In this document: positions 58,537-64,000 of the stretch, one piece after another | How positions within the stretch are numbered: the first letter of the stretch is position 1 | Layout of the letters: every line of letters starts with the position of its first letter | DNA from: VAZQ01 sp045811525 | GTDB taxonomy: Bacteria > Pseudomonadota > Alphaproteobacteria > Rhizobiales > Xanthobacteraceae | DNA: 64,000 bases | Assembly (NCBI GenBank): GCA_045811525.1 | Contig: JBJMTV010000040.1 | Coordinates: forward strand, 1 to 64,000 | Direction of reading: 5' to 3' | The notes under the pieces: model-generated | Database searches by the model: none | Seen by the model: the letters and a program-made list of their open reading frames with translations, nothing else | What the model was told of the DNA's origin: nothing | Program-made: the position numbers and the translations under genes

Positions 58537-59757
58537 TCACGCGGCGCTGCGAGCGGGTACCGCGCCAGGGATTCGCGCGCTCTTGTCTGCGCGCAGCACG
58601 AGATCGAGGGAGGCGACCTCGACGCGGTTGCGTCCGCGCTCCTTGGCGCAATAAAGCGCCTGATCGGCCTGTACCAGCAACTCGGCAAGCACGAGCGGCT
58701 GATCAGCACTGAACGCCATGCCAATGCTCACAGTCGCTCGCACCGGGCGTCCATCCACCTCGACCGCCGCATCAGCGAAGGCGGAGCGGACGCGCTCGGC
58801 AAGAGCCACCCCCTTCTCCCGACTCACATGGGAAAGCACCGCCCCGAACTCCTCGCCACCGAGACGGCCGATCAGATCAGAACTGCGTACACTGTCACGA
58901 GCCGTTTCGGCAAAGACCTGCAGCACACGGTCACCGATCGCATGACCGTAGCGATCGTTGATTGACTTGAAGTGATCAAGGTCGATCAACAGCACGGCCA
59001 TCGACGACAGATCAGCGGCGCGGCGTTTCGTCATCTCGTGCCCGTCCAGTAGGAACGAGCGGCGGTTGGCAATCCCGGTCAAGGGATCGATCATAGCCGC
59101 GGTCTTGTGCCGATACTCGGTACGCTCCTTCGCCATCGCGAGCAGAATGAAGGCGATGGAGATCGTGAACAGGAGCGCCTCGAAGCTCAGCACCGTAAGC
59201 CACACGCTATCGAACACCTCGCTCGCCGGCAGCCACGGCACCATGGTCACAAGCGGCGTGCGCAGCAGGAAGAGCGCGCCGTGTGCAAACAACATGAAGA
59301 TGGCCGGCCAGCGGGAAACCAGGGGCTCACCGCGGCCGCGCCAGAACTCGTAGGCCGTGAGCCAAGTATAGGTTGTGACCATGCTCGAGGCGAGCAGGAC
59401 GCGAACGTCGAGATTGCCGGCGAGGCTCGGCAGATGGGTAATGATCACCCAGGAGATCGGCCCCCCGACCATGCCCATCAGCAGCGGGGCTCGTCCGTCG
59501 AACACCCGTGCGCCGGTCCAGGTGAGCGCAAAGCTCAAGAACAGAAGCGCGTTGGCAAGGTCGATGGCAATCGCGGCGCTGACCGCATCGTACATGCCGA
59601 ACAGAACCACCGAGAGTGCCCGCACGAGATGGGCACTCCCCCACCAGGCAACCGCCCTGATTTGTGTGTTCTGGACCCACGCGAACAGCAGCAAAAGCCC
59701 GAGAATGGTCTCGACATAGATTGTGACCAGGAAGAGTGTATGAACGTCGAGATTCAT
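58537..59757 (-). CDS. Membrane-bound diguanylate cyclase (GGDEF)
   Basis: A 406-residue signalling enzyme making cyclic di-GMP. Seven membrane spans occupy about residues 5-215 (TIYVETILGLLLLFAWV, FMLFAHGALFLLRTPLV, FEALLFTISIAFILLAMA). The GGDEF domain follows: DPLTGIANRRSFLLDG, LLIDLDHFKSINDRYGHAIGD and the active-site loop GRLGGEEFGAVL. An RxxD inhibitory site (RSSD) sits five residues before GGEEF, so product inhibition is likely. The ATG at 59757 directly begins the first span. It stands alone on the minus strand. Confidence 0.92.
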   Translation of the reverse strand: MNLDVHTLFLVTIYVETILGLLLLFAWVQNTQIRAVAWWGSAHLVRALSVVLFGMYDAVSAAIAIDLANALLFLSFALTWTGARVFDGRAPLLMGMVGGPISWVIITHLPSLAGNLDVRVLLASSMVTTYTWLTAYEFWRGRGEPLVSRWPAIFMLFAHGALFLLRTPLVTMVPWLPASEVFDSVWLTVLSFEALLFTISIAFILLAMAKERTEYRHKTAAMIDPLTGIANRRSFLLDGHEMTKRRAADLSSMAVLLIDLDHFKSINDRYGHAIGDRVLQVFAETARDSVRSSDLIGRLGGEEFGAVLSHVSREKGVALAERVRSAFADAAVEVDGRPVRATVSIGMAFSADQPLVLAELLVQADQALYCAKERGRNRVEVASLDLVLRADKSARIPGAVPARSAA

Positions 59758-59995
59758 TGGTGTCACAGCCGCATCCACCCGCCTCACCCGTGGCGTTCTC
59801 ACGTAACCCACACCCACCAAACAATGCGTGAATGATGTCACTCCTCCCGGTGCAAACGGCGACGCATGGTTGCGAGAACGTTTCTGGATTATCTCGAATT
59901 GACAATGGCCGGTGAGCGTTACGCCTGACCCGTCGGCGGCAAGGAAGTTGCAGTCTTCGGCGCATGAGCTAGGTTGCCGCGCCGCGCAGGGCCAC

Positions 59996-61051
59996 ATGGA
60001 TGCTGATGCGATGCAGACCCGCGACGGGATAGTCGAGGCGATCGGCAACACGCCCTTGATCTTGCTCAAGCGGGCCTCCGAGCAAACCGGCTGCACTATT
60101 CTCGGCAAGGCCGAGTTCATGAACCCCGGTCAGTCCGTGAAGGACAGGCCGGCGCGCCAAATCGTTCTGGAAGCAGAGAGGCGGCACGAGCTCGGCCCAG
60201 GCGGGCTCGTGGTCGAGAGCACCGCCGGTAACACCGGCATCGGCCTTGCGCTCGTCGCCAATGCGCGCGGCTATCGCACCTTGATCGTCATTCCCAAGAC
60301 GCAGAGCCAGGAGAAAAAGGACATGCTGCGGCTCTGTGGGGCGCAGCTGGTGGAAGTGCCGGCTGTCCCTTACAGCAATCCGAACAATTATCAGCACATC
60401 GGCCGTCGCCTGGCCGACGAATTGCGCAAGACGGAGCCAAATGGGGTCCTGTTCGCCGATCAGTGGAATAATCTCGACAATCGGAGGGCCCATTACGTTT
60501 CCACCGGGCCGGAAATCTGGTCGCAAACCGAGGGCAACATCGACGGCTTCATCTGTGCCATCGGCACGGGCGGCACGATGGCCGGCGTCGCCAGCTTTCT
60601 GCGCGAACGCAAAAAAAGCATCGTGATCGGATTGGCCGATCCAAAAGGAGCGGCAATGTACAACTGGTTCGCGCATGGCGAGGTCAAAGTATCTGATGGC
60701 AGCTCCGTCACCGAGGGGATCGGCTTGGGACGCGTGACCAGCATCATCGAGGATATAGAGGTTGACGAGCCTTACCTCATTCCCGACGAGGAGGCCTTGC
60801 CCATCATCTTCGAGCTCGTGCGCGCGGAAGGCTTGTGCCTCGGCGGCTCGAGTGGGGTCAACGTCGCGGGCGCAATCCGGCTGGCGCAATCACTGGGGCC
60901 TGGTCACACCATCGTGACCATTCTCGCCGACTCCGGCACACGTTATCAATCCAAGCTGTTCAATCCGCAGTTTCTGCGGTCAAAAGGGCTGTCCGTACCG
61001 GAGTGGCTGGAGCGCACGCCCGACCTGCTGCCGCCCTACCAGCCGATCTGA
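59996..61051 (+). CDS. cysK: Cysteine synthase family protein
   Basis: A 351-residue PLP enzyme that makes cysteine from O-acetylserine and sulfide in typical members. The pattern GIVEAIGNTPLILLKRASE is followed by the PLP lysine in NPGQSVKDRPAR, then VESTAGNTGIGLALVA and GTGGTMAGVASFLRER. Starts at 59996 and 60011 are both possible. It is about 30 residues longer than E. coli CysK and of the alphaproteobacterial branch often found before alaX and a sulfurtransferase, as here. Cystathionine-beta-synthase-like use is not excluded. Confidence 0.88.
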   Translation: MDADAMQTRDGIVEAIGNTPLILLKRASEQTGCTILGKAEFMNPGQSVKDRPARQIVLEAERRHELGPGGLVVESTAGNTGIGLALVANARGYRTLIVIPKTQSQEKKDMLRLCGAQLVEVPAVPYSNPNNYQHIGRRLADELRKTEPNGVLFADQWNNLDNRRAHYVSTGPEIWSQTEGNIDGFICAIGTGGTMAGVASFLRERKKSIVIGLADPKGAAMYNWFAHGEVKVSDGSSVTEGIGLGRVTSIIEDIEVDEPYLIPDEEALPIIFELVRAEGLCLGGSSGVNVAGAIRLAQSLGPGHTIVTILADSGTRYQSKLFNPQFLRSKGLSVPEWLERTPDLLPPYQPI

Positions 61052-61085
61052 TGTGGCAAATTGATCCGATCGATGCTCATTTCCT

Positions 61086-61820
61086 ATGCCGACTGATCCA
61101 ATGCCAACTGATTGCTTGTTCCGCGAGGATTCCTACCTCACCAATTGCAGCGCCACCGTGGTGGGGCTCACCGGCGCGGGCGGTGTCGTGCTCGACCGCA
61201 CCATCTTCTACGCCGCTTCCGGTGGCCAGCCGGCGGATCGCGGCGTGCTGACACTGGCAACTGGTGATGCGCTGCTCATCGACACTGCAAGCTATGCCGA
61301 CAACGGGAAAACCGAGATCGTGCATATGCCCGCCAGCATCACGGGGTCGATGCTGGCGGTCGGGCAGCCGGTCCACGCCGTCATCGACTGGGATCTGCGC
61401 TTTGCCCGCATGCGCATGCACACGGCGCTGCATCTGCTTTCAGCCGTGCTGCCCTATCCGGTCACCGGCGGGTCAGTCGGTGAGAAGGAAGGGCGTCTCG
61501 ACTTCGACATTCCCGAAGCTGGGCTCGACAAGGACGAGATCACCGACAAGCTCGCCAGAGTGATCGCTGCCGACGCGGAGGTGCGCTCGTTCTGGATTTC
61601 CGATGCCGAGCTCGAGGCCAAGCCAGGTCTCGTCAAGACCATGGCGGTCAAGCCGCCTATGGGCACCGGCCGCGTGCGCCTGGTGGAGATCGTCGGCTAC
61701 GACCTGCAGCCGTGCGGCGGGACGCACGTGCGCTCCACGGCAGAGATCGGCAAAGTCGCTGTGACACAGATCGAAAAAAAGGGGCGGCAGAACCGCCGCG
61801 TACGGCTTGCATTTGCTTGA
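61086..61820 (+). CDS. Alanyl-tRNA editing protein (AlaX)
   Basis: A 244-residue stand-alone editing domain that hydrolyses mischarged Ser- or Gly-tRNA-Ala. The zinc site is HTALH (HxxxH) and QPCGGTHV (CxxxH), in the usual order. Other family segments are VVLDRTIFYAASGGQPADRG and TAEIGKV. It follows the cysteine synthase gene by 34 bases in the same direction. Confidence 0.9.
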   Translation: MPTDPMPTDCLFREDSYLTNCSATVVGLTGAGGVVLDRTIFYAASGGQPADRGVLTLATGDALLIDTASYADNGKTEIVHMPASITGSMLAVGQPVHAVIDWDLRFARMRMHTALHLLSAVLPYPVTGGSVGEKEGRLDFDIPEAGLDKDEITDKLARVIAADAEVRSFWISDAELEAKPGLVKTMAVKPPMGTGRVRLVEIVGYDLQPCGGTHVRSTAEIGKVAVTQIEKKGRQNRRVRLAFA

Positions 61821-61914
61821 TGCGCCATAGCTTAGGCCGGCATGGCTTAGGGCGGCACGGACGCGAGCAACACCACGGGCGGCCGGCACCGCCGGCATGA
61901 CACACGAGGTCGCA

Positions 61915-62787
61915 ATGACGGATCAGCACATAGCCCATGAGCCCCTGCCCTCGCGCTGGCTTGTCTCGACAGCCTGGCTCGCGAGTTGCCTGCATGAGCC
62001 CCACGTCGTCGTGGTCGATGGCTCTTTCTATTTGCCCGCACTCAAGCGCGACGCGGCAGCCGAGTATCTCGACGGTCACATTCCTGGCGCGGTGCGTTTC
62101 GACATCGACGCGGTTGCCGACCACGATACTTCACTGCCGCACATGCTGCCGGGCGCCGCGCGCTTCGCGCAATCTGCCGGTGAGCTTGGCATCGCGGAGA
62201 CGGACACCATTGTCGTCTATGACGGCGTCGGTCTCGGCGGCGCACCGCGCGTGTGGTGGACATTCCGCACCTTCGGCGCACCGAGTGTCTTCATCCTCGA
62301 TGGCGGGCTGCCGAAATGGAAAGCGGAAGGACGTCCGATCGAGAGAGGGGCGGTGAAACGCCAAGCCCGCAAGTTCACTGCTCGTCTTGATGCTGCTGCT
62401 GTCGCCGGAGTGGCCGACGTACAAGGCGCGCTGCAACAGAAGACCGCACAAATCATCGACGCCCGACCCGCCGACCGCTTTCGCGGGGAAGCGCCCGAGC
62501 CGAGGCCTGGCCTGCGTTCCGGGCACATGCCCGGAGCCTTCAACGTGCCCGTGACCGATCTGATCAAGAACGGGCGCCTGGTCAGCCGCGACCAGATTGC
62601 TGCAAAGTTTGCGCGGAGCGGAGTAGACCTCGAGAAGCCGATCATCACGAGCTGCGGCTCCGGCGTGACCGCTGCTACGCTCTGGTTCGCGCTCGACGCC
62701 CTCGGCAAGCCACCGCTTGCGCTCTATGACGGCTCCTGGTCGGAATGGGGCGCGCGCGCCGATCTCCCGGTCGAGCCGAAAGGCTGA
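61915..62787 (+). CDS. sseA: 3-mercaptopyruvate/thiosulfate sulfurtransferase
   Basis: A 290-residue tandem rhodanese. The first, inactive domain has VVVDGSFYLPALKRDA and HIPGAVRFDIDAVAD; the second has QIIDARPADRFRGEAPEPRPGLRSGHMPGAFNVPVTDL and the active loop ITSCGSGVTAATLWFAL, whose CGSGVTA sequence is that of the mercaptopyruvate type. The ATG at 61915 is preferred over 61897 because GAGGT lies just ahead. Together with the cysteine synthase it links cysteine and sulfur metabolism. Confidence 0.92.
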   Translation: MTDQHIAHEPLPSRWLVSTAWLASCLHEPHVVVVDGSFYLPALKRDAAAEYLDGHIPGAVRFDIDAVADHDTSLPHMLPGAARFAQSAGELGIAETDTIVVYDGVGLGGAPRVWWTFRTFGAPSVFILDGGLPKWKAEGRPIERGAVKRQARKFTARLDAAAVAGVADVQGALQQKTAQIIDARPADRFRGEAPEPRPGLRSGHMPGAFNVPVTDLIKNGRLVSRDQIAAKFARSGVDLEKPIITSCGSGVTAATLWFALDALGKPPLALYDGSWSEWGARADLPVEPKG

Positions 62788-62862
62788 CCTACGGACACTG
62801 GCTGGATCGCACCAGCTTGCGTGGCACACCTACTCAATTCGCAACAGGTTGCGCGGACGCAC

Positions 62863-63852
62863 CTACTCAATAATTTCGTCAGCACGTCCGGACAGCGGAA
62901 GCGGGATGGCAACGCCGAGCTCTCGCGCAGTCTTCAGATTGATAATCAATTCAACCTTTGTGGCCTGCTGTACAGGCAGATTCATCGGTTTTTCGCCTTT
63001 GAGCAGGCGCGCGGCGTAAACGCCTGCCAGACGGTACGACTCCGCGAAATCGGCACCATAGCTCATGAGACCGCCCGCTACGGCGAACTCGCGCGTGTAG
63101 AAGATTGCGGGCACGCCAAAGCGCAGACAGAGCGCTCCCAGGCGTTCGCTACGATTGATGAAAAGAGTATCCACCGCGATCACGAGCGGTCGCTTCGTCT
63201 TCGCCGCACTTGCCACCGCTGCTTCGAGATCATTATCGGCGTCGACTTCGAGGACATGAACGTCCAACGCAAGCCGTTGGGCCGCGCCCTGAATGTCCGC
63301 AGCCTGCGTCGTTGAATTGGGATTGTCCCGCTTTACGAGAAGGGCAATCGATGTTGCAGCCGGGACTAGCTCCTGGAGCAATTCCAAACGCTTCACTGCA
63401 AGCTCAACTCCCATCTGCGCTACGCCGGTCAGATTGCCCCCCGGGCGCCTCAGGCTTGCGACAAGCCCGAGTGCGACAGGATCACCTCCGACCAGAAACA
63501 CGATAGGGATCGACGAGGTCGCCTGTTTGGCTGCCAAAGCAGCTGGCGTACTTCCCAAAGCGGCGATCAGGGCGACGTCACGCCGGACTAGATCGGCCGC
63601 AAGCGCCGGAAGCCGCTCGTAGCGGTTCTCCGCCCAACGATGCTCGGTCTTCAGATTGCTTCCCTCGACATAGCCGAGCTCAGCGATGCCCGCACGAAAG
63701 GCGCGAAGCCGCGGTTCAAACTGCTCGCGAGATGAGCTTGAAAGCAAGCCCATGACGCTCACAGGCGGTTCTGCGCGCAGCGGCATCGGCGACAGTCCGG
63801 CGCCGGCAAAAATGGTTATAAACTCGCGCCGTCGGCATCGATGGAAATGCAT
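62863..63852 (-). CDS. ABC-type substrate-binding protein (PF04392-like)
   Basis: A 329-residue periplasmic binding protein, the third of this family in the window. The start MHFHRCRRREFITIFAGAG is a Tat-like signal. The mature part shows PVSVMGLLSS, GSNLKTEHRWAENRYERLPALAADLV, VALIAALGSTP, PIVFLVGGDPVALGLVASLRRPGGNLTG and GLMSYGADF. As with the first pair, no permease or ATPase is next to it. It closes the window with only 148 bases beyond its start, in which nothing further is supported. Confidence 0.9.
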   Translation of the reverse strand: MHFHRCRRREFITIFAGAGLSPMPLRAEPPVSVMGLLSSSSREQFEPRLRAFRAGIAELGYVEGSNLKTEHRWAENRYERLPALAADLVRRDVALIAALGSTPAALAAKQATSSIPIVFLVGGDPVALGLVASLRRPGGNLTGVAQMGVELAVKRLELLQELVPAATSIALLVKRDNPNSTTQAADIQGAAQRLALDVHVLEVDADNDLEAAVASAAKTKRPLVIAVDTLFINRSERLGALCLRFGVPAIFYTREFAVAGGLMSYGADFAESYRLAGVYAARLLKGEKPMNLPVQQATKVELIINLKTARELGVAIPLPLSGRADEIIE

Positions 63853-64000
63853 GCAACCGACCCTGCCAGCTAAGCTTGTGAAGAATAACGCAGGAAAGGT
63901 CTTTGGTCACCGCGCCGACGCCGCCCTGCCCTGCCCATACGACGGGATAGTGGCGCGGCCGTCGAGGCCGAGGTGCACAGGTGCCCTCACCGCCTGATCC

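Overview
The window is GC-rich DNA from an alphaproteobacterium, most likely Rhizobiales (Bradyrhizobium, Rhodopseudomonas or Xanthobacteraceae type). The reasons are the pcm-tolC-popZ-valS neighbourhood, PopZ itself, a phasin, an Omp25-like porin, an ExoR-like protein, and several orphan periplasmic binding proteins of the ABC_sub_bind and Bug families. No database search was possible, so every family call rests on motifs and remembered family patterns.

Left end, about 1-8910: an integrated element. Two orphan ABC-type binding proteins lie at the edge. They are followed by a leftward run of island genes: two copies of a small HGG...GNKNAWKHG protein, an uncharacterised 286-residue protein, a winged-helix replication-initiator-like protein, a TSCPD-domain protein, a Toprim (topoisomerase VI-A-like) protein, an AlpA regulator and a tyrosine integrase. 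The integrase starts about 165 bases from a 35-base copy of a tRNA 3' end at 8876-8910, which looks like an attachment-site remnant. The intact tRNA would lie off the left edge. The initiator-like gene carries four direct and one inverted 18-base repeats inside its own coding sequence, much like the lambda O gene with its embedded origin.

Next, about 8911-11860: a patch of accessory DNA. It holds a three-gene operon led by a TIGR04255-family protein, plus the broken remains of a small DNA-binding gene and of an AbiEii-type toxin gene.

The rest is chromosome. 11860-33120 holds an MdtABC-like RND efflux pair, xthA, a porin, an ExoR-like gene, ilvD, an epimerase, a 3-methyladenine glycosylase, two MFS transporters, valS, popZ, tolC and pcm. 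33339-36854 is a small catabolic cluster with a Bug protein, a small monooxygenase-like protein and the two subunits of a Rieske ring-hydroxylating oxygenase. tRNA-Cys, tRNA-Asn and a phasin follow. 38428-41934 has DoxX and TPR proteins, an exported metallo-beta-lactamase-fold enzyme, and a divergent ECF sigma / anti-sigma pair. Both sides of that divergent region carry the same promoter-like motif. 41966-46372 is a second RND pump.

47225-58460 is a catabolic region: an M24 peptidase, a DoxX protein, an iron-sulfur subunit and a molybdopterin subunit resembling pyrogallol-phloroglucinol transhydroxylase, a second Bug protein, a MetE-like methyltransferase, an enolase-superfamily enzyme, and an SsuBC-type ABC importer without a binding protein. 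The window closes with a diguanylate cyclase, the cysteine synthase / AlaX / mercaptopyruvate sulfurtransferase set, and a third orphan ABC-type binding protein.

Strongest leads for something new are the self-embedded iterons (4147-4281), the TIGR04255 three-gene cassette (9027-10837), the transhydroxylase-like molybdenum enzyme with an SCP2-like N-terminal fusion (50004-53051), and the matched ECF promoters (40460-40561).
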